A DNA stretch of 62,131 bases from Pseudonocardiales bacterium. Lineage in GTDB: Bacteria; Actinomycetota; Actinomycetes; Mycobacteriales; Pseudonocardiaceae. The notes under the pieces were generated by a model. The model was not told the origin of the DNA. It saw nothing but the letters and a program-made list of their open reading frames with translations, and did not search any database. Shown piece by piece: positions 45,327 to 54,622 of the stretch. Position numbers and translations under genes: made by a program. The stretch lies in the NCBI GenBank assembly GCA_019247305.1, contig JAFAPC010000198.1, positions 1 through 62,131 on the forward strand. The letters run 5' to 3'. Positions within the stretch are counted from its first letter, which is position 1; the number at the start of each line of letters is the position of its first letter.

Positions 45327-46253
45327 CTATTCGGAGCCGAATTGCGGTCTGCGGCGATGCAGGGTGGCCGAGAGAATACCGTAGAACCATGCACCATGGC
45401 GGAGCGCTTGGTACTGGCGTATCGACGCGATAACGTTGCCGTGCTGGATCTCCGAGCGAATTCCCGTCACGCGACCGAGCACGGCCAGCGGATAGGTCCA
45501 GTACGCCATGCGATACAACCGACGCAGGGATGGGCGGGTGTGCACGGTCACATCGTCGAGGCGGGCATCGGTAAACCCGGCGGCAGCGAGGTGCGCCAGA
45601 TGTTCGGCGGGCGTGTCGAGGTCCAGCATCGGCCAGCCGTCAAACCACTCATGCAGCAGTCGCTCGCCGGTCGGGTCCAGCGGGCGAGCGGCCCGGATGT
45701 ACTCGGAGATGACCACCCGTCCACCAGGGCGCAGCAGCCGAGCGGCCTCCTGGTAGAAGGCGGCCTTGCGGGGCGCGTGGCAGAGGCTTTCCACCGCCCA
45801 CACGACGTCGAAACTCGCGTCCGGAAAGGGCGTCGCGGTGAAGTCGGCCACCTCAAAGCTGACGCGGTCGCTCAGCCCGCGCCGAACAGCGTGGCCGCGC
45901 GCCATCGCGACCTGCCGGGGAGCCACGGTAATCCCGACAACTCGGGCGCCGCGCTCAGTGGCCAGCCACAGGCTGCTGCCGCCGACCCCGCAACCCGCAT
46001 CCAGGACCCGCTCACCGGGCTGGACCTGCACCCGGTCCGCCAGGACCCGGTTCATGTTCTTCAGCGCATCGGTATGGCTGCGGGTGCGCTCATCGGTATA
46101 GCCGAAGTGGACTGCCAGGTTATCCCGGTTAAGCCACAGCATTCGGTAGTCGAGCCAGGTCTGATCGTAGTACCTGACGATCGCCTCAGTGAGCGAGCCG
46201 GCCGGCTGCTTCTCGGGCGCCTCATCGGGGTCTGCCACGTCTGGGGCTGTCAT
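45327..46253 (-). CDS. Class I SAM-dependent methyltransferase
   Basis: A 308-residue methyltransferase of the sterol/tocopherol C-methyltransferase-like group. VLDAGCGVGGSSLWLATERG is motif I, followed by VVGITVAPRQVAMARGHAVR and DASFDVVWAVESLCHAPRKA. ATG 46253 (MTAPDVADPDEA); the frame further upstream (to 46640) belongs to the leader and the DUF998 gene shadow. Convergent with the O-methyltransferase gene, 15 bp apart. Product unknown. Confidence 0.85.
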   Translation of the reverse strand: MTAPDVADPDEAPEKQPAGSLTEAIVRYYDQTWLDYRMLWLNRDNLAVHFGYTDERTRSHTDALKNMNRVLADRVQVQPGERVLDAGCGVGGSSLWLATERGARVVGITVAPRQVAMARGHAVRRGLSDRVSFEVADFTATPFPDASFDVVWAVESLCHAPRKAAFYQEAARLLRPGGRVVISEYIRAARPLDPTGERLLHEWFDGWPMLDLDTPAEHLAHLAAAGFTDARLDDVTVHTRPSLRRLYRMAYWTYPLAVLGRVTGIRSEIQHGNVIASIRQYQALRHGAWFYGILSATLHRRRPQFGSE

Positions 46254-46329
46254 CGGTTCCTCTCCCACGGCTCCCACGGCGTGAGTCTGTCCCGAATTGG
46301 ACCACACCGCGCGGAGCACACCGCAAGGT

Positions 46330-46896
46330 TCAGCGGCGGCGCGCCAGGAACACGGCCGCGAGCGGCCACAGCGCCTGGGCCCCGGCGAGGACCCGCTCGG
46401 ACAATCCGATCCTTGGACCCTCGACGACGTAGTCGAGCCCAAACCAACTGAGGAGCCCGAGCAGGCCCGTGGCAGCGGAGCACCAGACGGCAGGCCCAGG
46501 TTGAGCGCCGCGCCGCGCCGCCAACGCGGGCCACAGCGACAACGCAGAAAAGGCAATCGCTGCGGCGGCGACGTGCGCCGGCGAATCGCCGGTGACCGGT
46601 AGCGGTAACGCGGCCAGCGAGACGGTGGCGACCCCGCCAACGGCGAGCAGCACCCGGCCTGGGACAGCTGCTGACGCTAACCCCGCGGCTGTGATCATGT
46701 GGCACACACCGACCCCAGCAAGAGCCGTCGTCATGATCCAGGGCTCAGTGGCGCCGCGGGCAGCCAGCGCACTGATCGTCTGCCTCACCGGGTCGAAACC
46801 GCCGCGCTGCCGGGCGGCGGCGAGTTGCCAACCACCGATCAGCAGCACCGGCGCACAGGCTGAGGACAGCACAGCCCACCAGGGCACGAGTCGCAT
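46330..46896 (-). CDS. DUF998 membrane protein
   Basis: A 188-residue protein with six hydrophobic segments. Its pattern fits DUF998: a first helix VLSSACAPVLLIGGWQLAAA, the FDPVRQTISALAARGATEPW loop, and GDSPAHVAAAAIAFSALSLW. Family function is unknown. It lies between glgC and a methyltransferase gene, same strand. ATG 46896. Confidence 0.8.
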   Translation of the reverse strand: MRLVPWWAVLSSACAPVLLIGGWQLAAARQRGGFDPVRQTISALAARGATEPWIMTTALAGVGVCHMITAAGLASAAVPGRVLLAVGGVATVSLAALPLPVTGDSPAHVAAAAIAFSALSLWPALAARRGAQPGPAVWCSAATGLLGLLSWFGLDYVVEGPRIGLSERVLAGAQALWPLAAVFLARRR

Positions 46897-46918
46897 CGCG
46901 CCACGCTAACCCACCGGC

Positions 46919-48136
46919 TTACTCCGCATGGGCTCCCTTGCCCAGCACGACAACACCCCCACCGCTTACCGTGTAGCGCTCCCGGTCCAGCTCGGGGTCG
47001 ACGCCGACCTGGGCGCCATCGGGGATGATCACGTTCTTGTCCAGGATTGCCCGGCGCACCACGGCTCCCTTCCCCACCCGCACGCCAGGCATCAGCACGC
47101 TACCCTCGACGTAGGCACCCGCTTCAATCACCACGTCGCTCGACAGCACTGAGTGGTTCACCTGGGCGGCTGAGATGATCGAGCCCGCCCCCACGATCGA
47201 CTCTTGGGCCGTGCCACCCTGGACAAACTTCGCGGGCGGCAGCGGGGGCATCTCGGTGCGGATCGGCCACACCTGGTTGTACAGGTTGAACACCGGATGC
47301 ACCGATACGAGGTCCATGTGCGACTCATAGTAGGTGTCCAGCGTGCCGACATCGCGCCAGTAGCCGCAGTCGCGATCGGTGGCGCCGGGCACCACGTTTT
47401 CGGCGAAGTCATAAACTGCCGCCTCCCCGACGTCCACCAGCATCGGGATCACGTCGCCGCCCATGTCGTGGTCGGAATCCTGGTTGGCGCTGTCAGCGTG
47501 CAGCGCAGACACCAACAATTTGGTGGTGAAGACGTAGTTGCCCATTGAGGCGAAAGCGACATCAGGATCGTCCGGCGTGCCCGGTGGCACCGCCGGCTTC
47601 TCCAGAAACTCGGTGATCCGCCCGGAGGAGTCAGCGCCGATACACCCGAAGGCGCTGGCCTGCTCGCGCGGTACCCGGATTCCGGCGACGGTCACGCCCG
47701 CGCCGGTGGCGATGTGCTGCTCCACCATCTGCGAGGGGTCCATCCGGTACACGTGGTCGGCGCCGAAGACGATGATGTATTCTGGCGCTTCGTCATACAC
47801 CAGGTTGAGTGACTGGAAGATCGCGTCCGCGCTGCCGGTGTACCACCGCGGGCCGAGCCGCTGCTGGGCAGGCACCGGGGTGATGTACTGCCCCAGCGTC
47901 GACGACAGCCGCCACGTCGTGGTGATGTGCCGATTTAGCGAGTGCGACTTGTACTGGGTGAGCACACAGATCCGAATGTAGCCCGCGTTGACCAAATTGG
48001 AGAGTACAAAGTCGATCAACCGATAGCTGCCGCCAAACGGCACGGCCGGTTTGGCCCGGTCTGCCGTCAGCGGCCACAGCCGCTTTCCCTCACCGCCGGC
48101 AAGCACGATGCCGAGCACATGCGGCTGCCCCTTCAC
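46919..48136 (-). CDS. glgC: Glucose-1-phosphate adenylyltransferase
   Basis: A 405-residue GlgC, making ADP-glucose. Nucleotide-binding [24 protein letters not shown]-type [15 protein letters not shown], and the C-terminal left-handed beta-helix with hexapeptide repeats. It is divergent from glgM across 178 bp. In M. tuberculosis Rv1213. Confidence 0.95.
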   Translation of the reverse strand: MKGQPHVLGIVLAGGEGKRLWPLTADRAKPAVPFGGSYRLIDFVLSNLVNAGYIRICVLTQYKSHSLNRHITTTWRLSSTLGQYITPVPAQQRLGPRWYTGSADAIFQSLNLVYDEAPEYIIVFGADHVYRMDPSQMVEQHIATGAGVTVAGIRVPREQASAFGCIGADSSGRITEFLEKPAVPPGTPDDPDVAFASMGNYVFTTKLLVSALHADSANQDSDHDMGGDVIPMLVDVGEAAVYDFAENVVPGATDRDCGYWRDVGTLDTYYESHMDLVSVHPVFNLYNQVWPIRTEMPPLPPAKFVQGGTAQESIVGAGSIISAAQVNHSVLSSDVVIEAGAYVEGSVLMPGVRVGKGAVVRRAILDKNVIIPDGAQVGVDPELDRERYTVSGGGVVVLGKGAHAE

Positions 48137-48314
48137 GGTAAGCTACCCTAGCGTCGATTGGGCTGGACAGCCACGCGAAGCCCACCTCCGGTCATCGAAT
48201 GTTCACTGGTAAGTCCCGGTGACGGTACTACCAGTGACCGGTGCTGGCGGTGGTCTGATTGCCGGTTCGGCCTGGTTGCCGGCCCGGCTCGGGGGCGCGC
48301 TAGCCTGACGCAGC

Positions 48315-49469
48315 GTGCGTATCGGAGTTCTGACCCGGGAGTACCCGCCCGACGTTTATGGCGGCGCCGGGGTGCACGTCAGCCACCTGGTGCCTGAGCT
48401 GCGGGCGCGGTGTGAGGTCGAGGTGCATTGCTTCGGCGCTCCCCGCTCACAAGCCCACGCTCATGCCGTCGCACCGGGGCTGGCCGGCGCGAACCCCGCC
48501 CTACAGACCTTGTCAGTGAACCTGTCGATGGCTGACGCGCTGGGCGGAGTGGACCTCGTGCACTCGCATACCTGGTACGCCAACATGGCGGGTCACCTCG
48601 CGCGGACCCTGCACGGCGTGCCGCACGTGATCACTGCTCACTCGTTGGAACCTCGCAGACCGTGGAAGGCCGAGCAGCTCGGTGGTGGCTACCGAGTGTC
48701 ATCGTGGGTGGAACGCACCGCCTACGAACACGCCGACGCGATTATCGCGGTCAGCGACGGCATGCGTGCCGACGTGTTGGACTGCTACCCGGCCGTGCAC
48801 CCGGAGCGGGTGCACGTAGTACGTAACGGCATCGACGCCAACACCTACCGCCCAGTCCAGGAAACCGATGCGGTTCGCCGACTCGGTGCCAACCCGATGC
48901 AGCCGATCGTCGCGTTCGTGGGGCGGATCACCCGCCAGAAGGGCGTAGGACACCTGCTGGCGGCGGCCTACCATATCGACCGCGGTGCCCAGTTACTGCT
49001 GTGCGCGGGCGCGCCAGATACCTCAGAGATCGAAGCCGAGGCCCGCGCCGCCGTGGCGGAGCTGTCTGCGGCCCGCCCTGGGGTGATCTGGGTGCCGGAC
49101 ATGCTGCCCATCGAGGACATCCGGCAGGTGCTATCGGCGGCCACTGTGTTCGCCTGCCCGTCGGTTTATGAACCCCTGGGAATTGTTAACCTCGAGGCGA
49201 TGGCCTGCGGCACAGCAGTGGTCGCCTCGGCCGTCGGGGGAATCCCGGAAGTCGTCGACGATGGCGTCACCGGCCTGTTGGTGCCCTACGACGAGCAAGA
49301 CCCGGAGGGGTTCCAGCAGGGGCTGGCGCATCGCGTCAACGAGCTACTAGCCGATCCAGACCGGGTCGCGGCCATGGGTCAGGCCGGGCGCAAGCGCGCC
49401 ATCACCGAGTTCTCCTGGTCAGCGGTCGCCGACCGCACCGTAGGAGTCTACGAGCAGCTCCTCTCCTGA
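48315..49469 (+). CDS. glgM: Alpha-maltose-1-phosphate synthase GlgM
   Basis: A 384-residue GT4 glycosyltransferase: GGAGVHVSHLVPEL, HSHTWYANMAGHLA, VAFVGRITRQKGVGHLLAAA, PSVYEPLGIVNLEAMACGTA with the catalytic E-x7-E. In actinobacteria this glycogen-synthase-like gene makes maltose-1-phosphate from ADP-glucose and glucose-1-phosphate for GlgE. It is adjacent to glgC as in Rv1212c/Rv1213. GTG 48315. No glgE or glgB is in the window. Confidence 0.92.
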   Translation: MRIGVLTREYPPDVYGGAGVHVSHLVPELRARCEVEVHCFGAPRSQAHAHAVAPGLAGANPALQTLSVNLSMADALGGVDLVHSHTWYANMAGHLARTLHGVPHVITAHSLEPRRPWKAEQLGGGYRVSSWVERTAYEHADAIIAVSDGMRADVLDCYPAVHPERVHVVRNGIDANTYRPVQETDAVRRLGANPMQPIVAFVGRITRQKGVGHLLAAAYHIDRGAQLLLCAGAPDTSEIEAEARAAVAELSAARPGVIWVPDMLPIEDIRQVLSAATVFACPSVYEPLGIVNLEAMACGTAVVASAVGGIPEVVDDGVTGLLVPYDEQDPEGFQQGLAHRVNELLADPDRVAAMGQAGRKRAITEFSWSAVADRTVGVYEQLLS

Positions 49470-49587
49470 TACTCGCCGGTGAGCTGCTCTGGCAGGGCAG
49501 GTCAGGATCGATGAGCGTTTGACAGTGCGGCTGAGGGGGTCGCACGCTGCGGTGAGAGGCGATCAGCCGCGAGTGAGGGGATCGGCC

Positions 49588-50574
49588 ATGACATCAGCCG
49601 AGCAGGTCATCACCGAGTTCCGTCGTGCCCCGGGCGCGGCTGGTCATTCTCAGGAGACTCGGCAGGCGCTGCGGGAGGCGTTGCGAGCGGTGGACCTGTT
49701 GGACAGTCTGCCGGGCTTGTCGGTGGCGGAATTCGGCGATGATGAGGCGCTCCTTCTTGGTGCTGATGGGCGGGAGATCGCTACGTGGCGGCAGGACTAC
49801 CCGTATGGTGAACGGATGAGTCGCGAGGAATACGAGTGCACCAAGCGGTCCCTGCAGATCGAGCTGTTGAAAATGCAGTCCTGGGTCAAAGACAGCGGCC
49901 AGCGGGTCGTGGTGCTTTTCGAAGGCCGTGACGCGGCGGGTAAGGGCGGCACCATCAAACGGTTCACCGAGCATTTGAACCCGCGCGGAGCTCGGGTGGT
50001 GGCGCTGGAGAAGCCGACCGAGCGGGAGCGCACGCAGTGGTATTTTCAACGCTATTTCAGTCAGTTGCCCGCTGCGGGGGAGATCGTGTTGTTCGACCGA
50101 TCCTGGTACAATCGCGCCGTCGTCGAGCGCGTCATGGGTTTTTGTACCATCAGCGAGTACCAGGAGTTCATGGCACAGACCCCAGGGTTGGAGCAGGCAT
50201 TGGTGGACACCGGCCTCCATCTGATCAAGCTATGGTTTTCCGTCTCTCGGGCCGAACAGCGGACCCGGTTCATCATCCGGGTCATCGACCCGCTCCGGCA
50301 GTGGAAACTCAGCCCTGTCGACCTGGCCGCCCTGAACCGGTGGGACGACTACACCCACGCAAAAGAGGCCATGTTCCAGCACACCGACATCCCAGCGGCA
50401 CCATGGACCGTCGTGAAGAGCAACGACAAAAAACGTGGCCGAATCGCAGCCCTCCGCTGGGTCCTCGCTACCCTTAACTACCCAACCAAAGACCTCACCG
50501 TAGTCGGCACACCCGACCCCCTCATCGTCGGCCCACCAAGCCAGGTCTACGAGCAAAGCGAACGTACCAACTAA
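49588..50574 (+). CDS. ppk2: Polyphosphate kinase 2
   Basis: A 328-residue PPK2. Walker A GRDAAGKGG at 113-121, then GTIKRFTEHLNPRGARVVAL, EKPTERERTQWYFQRY and Walker B FDRSWYNR at 169-176. PPK2 uses polyphosphate to phosphorylate nucleotides. ATG 49588 has GAGGGG upstream; an upstream GTG option in the same frame (49519) adds 23 residues without support. Confidence 0.94.
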   Translation: MTSAEQVITEFRRAPGAAGHSQETRQALREALRAVDLLDSLPGLSVAEFGDDEALLLGADGREIATWRQDYPYGERMSREEYECTKRSLQIELLKMQSWVKDSGQRVVVLFEGRDAAGKGGTIKRFTEHLNPRGARVVALEKPTERERTQWYFQRYFSQLPAAGEIVLFDRSWYNRAVVERVMGFCTISEYQEFMAQTPGLEQALVDTGLHLIKLWFSVSRAEQRTRFIIRVIDPLRQWKLSPVDLAALNRWDDYTHAKEAMFQHTDIPAAPWTVVKSNDKKRGRIAALRWVLATLNYPTKDLTVVGTPDPLIVGPPSQVYEQSERTN

Positions 50575-50591
50575 ACACGCCAGATCGGAAA

Positions 50592-51188
50592 TTACCGGCT
50601 CGCTGGCGGATGCCCGGGCAACGGGTCGTGGGGCAGCAGTTCCAGCCGGATTAGCGAAGGTTCAAGTGGGATTACCTGGACCTCGGCCACACCGAGTCCG
50701 TACGCGATCGTCGGGGCGTGGGCGGAGAAATCCTCAGGCGACTGGCCCGGAAGGATGCGAATGTCCAGCACCTCAGGGGGCCCGGGAGCCATCGAGACCA
50801 CCTGCGGAATATGCACGATCTGACCGCCGGCGATGCTGTTGCTAGTTTGGGTCAGCCCGAGCCTGGCGATGATTTCCTCCACACGCCGGGCAAGCTGCTC
50901 ATCCCAAACGTGTTGCTGTTGTTCCGAATCTCGACTGTGCCGCCGCTCCCGCGGGTGCCATAACCGGGACAGCCACGAGGTGGCCGCTGCACTTCCGGAG
51001 CCGCGCCGGTGCTTGATCACCACGTCCGGGCCATGCGGCAGTAGGCTCTCATGACCGTTGTCTAACCACTGCACGAGGTAGACGATGCCATCTGGATCGT
51101 TACGGATTTCCCGGATCTCACCATGCCGCACTGGCCGGTCTAGCTCCTGAGATATGATCATAATCTCGTCACCGATCTGGGCGGACAT
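50592..51188 (-). CDS. DUF1918 protein fused to an FtsK/TraB-like N-terminal segment
   Basis: A 198-residue protein. Residues 1-60 are a DUF1918 SH3-like domain (MSAQIGDEIMIISQELDRPV, GEIREIRNDPDGIVYLVQWL). After a charged linker the C-terminal 100 residues (LGLTQTSNSIAGGQIVHIPQ, PPEVLDIRILPGQSPEDFSA, IPLEPSLIRLELLPHDPL) resemble the membrane-proximal part of actinobacterial FtsK/TraB translocases. No ATPase follows. The two parts are in one uninterrupted frame. ATG 51188. A fusion with a translocase fragment has not come to my attention elsewhere; function unknown. Confidence 0.7.
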   Translation of the reverse strand: MSAQIGDEIMIISQELDRPVRHGEIREIRNDPDGIVYLVQWLDNGHESLLPHGPDVVIKHRRGSGSAAATSWLSRLWHPRERRHSRDSEQQQHVWDEQLARRVEEIIARLGLTQTSNSIAGGQIVHIPQVVSMAPGPPEVLDIRILPGQSPEDFSAHAPTIAYGLGVAEVQVIPLEPSLIRLELLPHDPLPGHPPASR

Positions 51189-51415
51189 CGGTGCCTCCTA
51201 CGGGCTTTCGACCGGTGCCGGTTAACGCCAACCCGCCGGGAAGAACAGTCCTGCGGCATATCGCTCCCCGCAACGACTCACTGTGGACGGGCTGCACGTT
51301 CGGCCTCGGACCAAATGTAGCAGGTGGGGGCCGGTAGACCTCGCCCGTACCGCAACGTCACACCCTTGACGTCGGATGTTCATCCGGACTCGCGGGTGCG
51401 CCCGCTAGCGTCGTG

Positions 51416-51817
51416 TCAGCGTTGTTTCTGATGGCGCACCCGGTCGACTGTGACCACGTACCGCACCCGCTGCTCGCCCTCGCTGCGGAAGGGATACCGA
51501 TCCTGGCCGAGGTATTTTTTGGCTAGCCGGTCGATCTGCTCATCCGCGCCGTCGGTGGTACGGGTCGCGGTGCCACGAACTTCGACGTAGTCGTAGGGGT
51601 TGTCCCGCGCGAAAACGACAACAGTGACCCGCGGGTCGGCATCGAGATTACTCGGCCAACGCCGCCCGACGGCACTGTTGACGCTGAGAGCGCCCTCCAC
51701 GATCTCTTGCCACACAACGGTGCTATGAATGGATCCATCAGGGTTAAAGGTCGAAAGCACGGCATAGTTGGGCGCGTCCAGCAGCGCCGTCACCGCAGGG
51801 TCATCGAGAGTCGCCAT
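51416..51817 (-). CDS. PPOX-class F420-dependent oxidoreductase-like protein
   Basis: A 133-residue split-barrel flavin/F420 protein: NYAVLSTFNPDGSIHSTVVW, QEIVEGALSVNSAVGRRWPS, VTVVVFARDNPYDYVEVRG, and DRLAKKYLGQDRYPF. It matches the pyridoxamine-phosphate-oxidase-like family, whose actinobacterial members bind F420 or FMN. ATG 51817. Substrate unknown. Confidence 0.85.
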   Translation of the reverse strand: MATLDDPAVTALLDAPNYAVLSTFNPDGSIHSTVVWQEIVEGALSVNSAVGRRWPSNLDADPRVTVVVFARDNPYDYVEVRGTATRTTDGADEQIDRLAKKYLGQDRYPFRSEGEQRVRYVVTVDRVRHQKQR

Positions 51818-52187
51818 GCACCTAAGCGTACGACTACCGGCCAGGGTTATGGCGAGTGCCGGGCAGCGGCGTGGTGGGAGGTGACGTGTGGTGGCGGCCC
51901 GAGCAGCGGTCCAGTGGCACCATGCCCTCGCCGAAGGGCACGTGGCTCATGCGCTTGGGATGCCAGCCTGGTTCGACCACGACGACTTCACCACAGGTTC
52001 TGATCGGATACATGATCATGAGGCTGGCGCTGGTCGCCCAGTGGTTGCGCGCGGCACGCGAGCATCCCGAGGCCCGTCCCGGCTGGCCTGCCCCCAGACC
52101 CAACCTGGGCACCCCACTTTTTCACACCGCGCTTCACCTACGCACTGGCATCATTTTTTCGTGGACTGCGGAGTTTTTCTCGGTGCG
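51818..52187. other. Stretch without a convincing gene
   Basis: Frames exist on both strands but none has a domain, a ribosome site and natural composition together. The plus-strand frame near 52010-52130 (LIGYMIMRLALVAQWLRAAR) reads somewhat like protein and could be a remnant. It is the left part of the second accessory zone. Confidence 0.35.
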
Positions 52188-52379
52188 CTACTGTAAGTCG
52201 GCGGTTTTTGCTCTTTCTGCGTATCCAGCCAACATTTGCATCAGCCGCGCTGCCCCTGGGGGGTCTACGACTAGGTGTACCGGCAGCATGCCGTTGGGGA
52301 TGCTGATTGTCAGCAGTTTCCCGGTGTCTTTGATAATCTCCGCTGTTGCATTGTTGGTGACTCTGGCTTCCACCAGCAT
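52188..52379 (-). CDS. Small hypothetical protein
   Basis: A 63-residue protein, MLVEARVTNNATAEIIKDTG at the start and MQMLAGYAERAKTADLQ at the end, with GMLPVHLVVDPPGAARL in the middle. It reads like a small mixed alpha/beta protein and has natural composition, not GC artefact. ATG 52379 is the chosen start; ATG 52430 would overlap the upstream gene. Family unknown; I associate such short genes with actinobacterial integrative-element accessory clusters, from memory only. Confidence 0.5.
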   Translation of the reverse strand: MLVEARVTNNATAEIIKDTGKLLTISIPNGMLPVHLVVDPPGAARLMQMLAGYAERAKTADLQ

Positions 52380-52395
52380 CAGCTCATACCCCACT

Positions 52396-52734
52396 TCATA
52401 GATTGCGTGGACAACGATGATGGAAAGCACCGCAGGGATCCGGGTAGCGTCTCGGAACCTGGCTGGCCGAGCGCCCTGGGTGGCAGGGTGGTGGGCACCA
52501 GCGGCCCTCGACGGTGTCCAGGAGGCGCAGGTGCTGGGGTGGGATGGTCACCAAGCGCTGCCATCCCTGGACGAAGACGACATAAACCCGGTCCCGGTCC
52601 CGACCGATAATCTTGCCGTAGTGATGCAACCAGGCACGCAACGCCCCATGATCCTCATCCACCGAAACCTGCTCAACCCGATCACCCAACGACAAGGTCC
52701 TGCCCTCAGCATCCTGCAACGGACAATCCGACAC
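52396..52734 (-). CDS. Small hypothetical protein
   Basis: A 112-residue protein whose first 75 residues look conserved: MSDCPLQDAEGRTLSLGDRV, EQVSVDEDHGALRAWLHHYG, KIIGRDRDRVYVVFVQGWQR, LVTIPPQHLRLLD. The pattern (beta strands around a short GDRV turn, ending HLRLLD) resembles SH3-like hypothetical proteins of actinobacterial accessory regions. The last 38 residues are proline/cysteine-rich and look like read-through. GTG 52734. Confidence 0.5.
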   Translation of the reverse strand: MSDCPLQDAEGRTLSLGDRVEQVSVDEDHGALRAWLHHYGKIIGRDRDRVYVVFVQGWQRLVTIPPQHLRLLDTVEGRWCPPPCHPGRSASQVPRRYPDPCGAFHHRCPRNL

Positions 52735-52978
52735 AGGACGGGAAGCGCCCCCGGCACTGCGCCGAGAGTTCTCCGGAGCGGATCAAGGTCGTGGGGTACG
52801 GGGCTCCATGGTGGATGTCCTCCTTGAGGGATTGGTGAAGGGCCGGCTGGCCACGGGGAGCCGGAACAGGGGCAGGGGGGCTCAACCAGCGGCCAGCCGG
52901 CGATGAGAGGGACGCGGCCGGTCGCGGCGGCCAGAGTCCCGGTTTCGCTGTCGTGAAACCACGCTTGGACGGAGTGAA

Positions 52979-53144
52979 TCAGGGCGACCTGGGCCTGGTC
53001 GCGTAGCAACCGTTGGTGGCCGCCGGGTCTAGCAGGCCGAGCATGGTGCGCCGGGTGGTCACCGCGTCCGGCCATCTCCTGCTGAGTCCAGCCACGCTGG
53101 AGGCGGTACTCGCGTAGCCGCGGACGCCCAGTGTCAGCGGTCAC
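52979..53144 (-). pseudogene. Remnant of an XRE helix-turn-helix regulator
   Basis: GTG 53144 starts MTADTGRPRLREYRLQRGWT then QQEMA, the first helices of an XRE domain. The frame then becomes meaningless, while the next frame carries DAVTTRRTMLGLLDPAATNG, a segment normally found about 100 residues later in this regulator type. So the middle of the gene is deleted and the frame is shifted. The stop of the second frame is at 52979. Confidence 0.5.
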
Positions 53145-53274
53145 GACTGAACACCTCCTTGCGGCTGGGAACCCGGTCGGCCGGACTCGTCGGGCAATGG
53201 GAGAAGCATCGCGACCAAGGAGGCCTGCGGACTAACAAGCGGTGGCTGTACAAGCAGCACTTGTCGGAGATCTG

Positions 53275-53450
53275 TCAAACAAGGCCGGCCAGTGCGTCGG
53301 GCATGTACTCGCGCCAGTAGTAATCCCGCCAAAGTCGTCGACTGAAATAGTCCAGGGTGTCGCTCTTCTGCTGGCACTGTCGACAATAATAGAGTCGCCT
53401 CTTGTCTGTACTACGCAAGGCGCTGCGCCATCTGGATGCCGGCCCAGGAC
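53275..53450 (-). pseudogene. C-terminal fragment of an unidentified protein
   Basis: A minus-strand frame without a start reads RRLYYCRQCQQKSDTLDYFS then RRLWRDYYWREYMPDALAGL before the stop at 53275. C-x2-C and the aromatic-rich end look like a real protein tail. Upstream it runs into arginine-rich sequence before the neighbour's stop at 53474. It may be a small gene or a remnant. Positions 53145-53274 hold nothing recognisable. Confidence 0.25.
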
Positions 53451-53473
53451 GGCGTTTTCCAGAGAGATGGAAC

Positions 53474-54622
53474 TCACCGCAACAGGACCGGGCGGTGGCG
53501 CCAGGCGAGTTTGAGTAGCGCGGCGCCTGCGGCCTGGGTGGGCTCGTGATGGGCGTAGCGTTGCACGGTCTCGGCGGTGAACGGCATGGCCGGGACGATC
53601 GATCCTTCCGTGTTGGTGTGGGCGACGTGGTGAAACAGTTCGTCGTATAGCGGTGAGTCGATGACGACGACCGTGAGAATGTCGGTGGCGAAGGTGAGCG
53701 GATCGACTCCGATCCCGAGGCAGCAGGCGCGCACGTGGCCGGTGTGGCGTGCTCGGGTTAGTCGGGCGGCGAAGGGCCAGGCGTCGTAGTCGATCGGTCC
53801 GCGGCTGGTGTGGTAGTCCTCGGCTTCGCCGCGGAGCTCTTCGGCGAGTTCGCGAATCATGCAGCGCCATAGGGAGAAGTCGTTGCTGATATTCCAGGGT
53901 TCCTCGCCTGCGGGTTGGAAGACGCCGACCGGCAGGACCTGGTACAGGCCCCCGGCGTGACCGACCGTGGCCCCATCCCGGCGGTGCAGCGGGAACGTCG
54001 CCGCGCCTGCGGCTCGGTTGTGTCGGAGCGTGAGCGTGCTCAGCGCGACGTTCATCGGGCGGCGGGTCGGGTCGCACGGGTCACCGATCGCGTCCCGGAA
54101 ATCGTGCGCCGTAATCTCGCCGAGTGTCGCTGCGGTGTACTCGTGCGCAGCGGCGTCGCCCACGTCAATGCCGTCGAAGTAGACACCCCGACTGAACACC
54201 ATTCGCGGGCCTGTGGATAAATCTGCACTCAGCAGGCGGTAGGTGCAGCGATTCTCGAAGATCCCCGGCCTGTTCAGTTCAGCGACCACCTCGGAATACG
54301 TGCGGTACCTACTCCCGTCGGCCCGTACCGGGAGCAGCCGCCGGACGGTCGGGTCGGTACCGGTGATGCCGCTGAATCCCGCGTCCGGGATATAATGTAA
54401 CTCGATCTGGTCGAGCGGGATCGGATAATCCGGCAGCCAGCACGGTGTGCTCAGCAGCGGCGTGCCCTCCACCGCAGTCGATTCCGGATAATCACGGGCG
54501 GCGGAGACGGCCAAGCCGTACCGATGTTCGCGGAAGTGAGCCCGGACCCTGAGCCAGAGCTGTTCGCTGTCGGTGAGCTGCCTGCTCAGCGTGCCTCGGT
54601 TCGTCACAGGTCGGCTGGTCAT
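53474..54622 (-). CDS. RExxEELxG protein, second of a tandem pair
   Basis: A 382-residue protein homologous to the C-terminal 380 residues of the protein encoded just upstream (54619-56160): SRGVYFDGIDVGDAAAHEYT versus GLGVYFDKIDMCEALGHELA, IGDPCDPTRRP versus IGDPFDPARRA, GGLYQVLPVGVFQPA versus GGVYDVIPAGEFQPA, and TDILTVVVID versus ATILTVVVID. R257-E258-x2-E261-E262-L-x-G265 resembles the second half of a Nudix box; the first half (G-x5-E) is not conserved. No DNA-binding domain. ATG 54622 overlaps the upstream stop by 4 bp. Function unknown. Confidence 0.65.
   Translation of the reverse strand: MTSRPVTNRGTLSRQLTDSEQLWLRVRAHFREHRYGLAVSAARDYPESTAVEGTPLLSTPCWLPDYPIPLDQIELHYIPDAGFSGITGTDPTVRRLLPVRADGSRYRTYSEVVAELNRPGIFENRCTYRLLSADLSTGPRMVFSRGVYFDGIDVGDAAAHEYTAATLGEITAHDFRDAIGDPCDPTRRPMNVALSTLTLRHNRAAGAATFPLHRRDGATVGHAGGLYQVLPVGVFQPAGEEPWNISNDFSLWRCMIRELAEELRGEAEDYHTSRGPIDYDAWPFAARLTRARHTGHVRACCLGIGVDPLTFATDILTVVVIDSPLYDELFHHVAHTNTEGSIVPAMPFTAETVQRYAHHEPTQAAGAALLKLAWRHRPVLLR

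Noticed and set aside
52548..53144. A 198-residue minus-strand frame starting like an XRE regulator
   Set aside because: Only the first 25 residues look like an HTH; the rest is a shadow of the neighbouring small gene and GC artefact. Reported as a remnant instead.
53232..54077. A long minus-strand frame overlapping the second RExxEE gene
   Set aside because: Arginine- and proline-rich shadow frame of the real gene; only its last part overlaps a plausible protein tail, and that tail is in a different frame.
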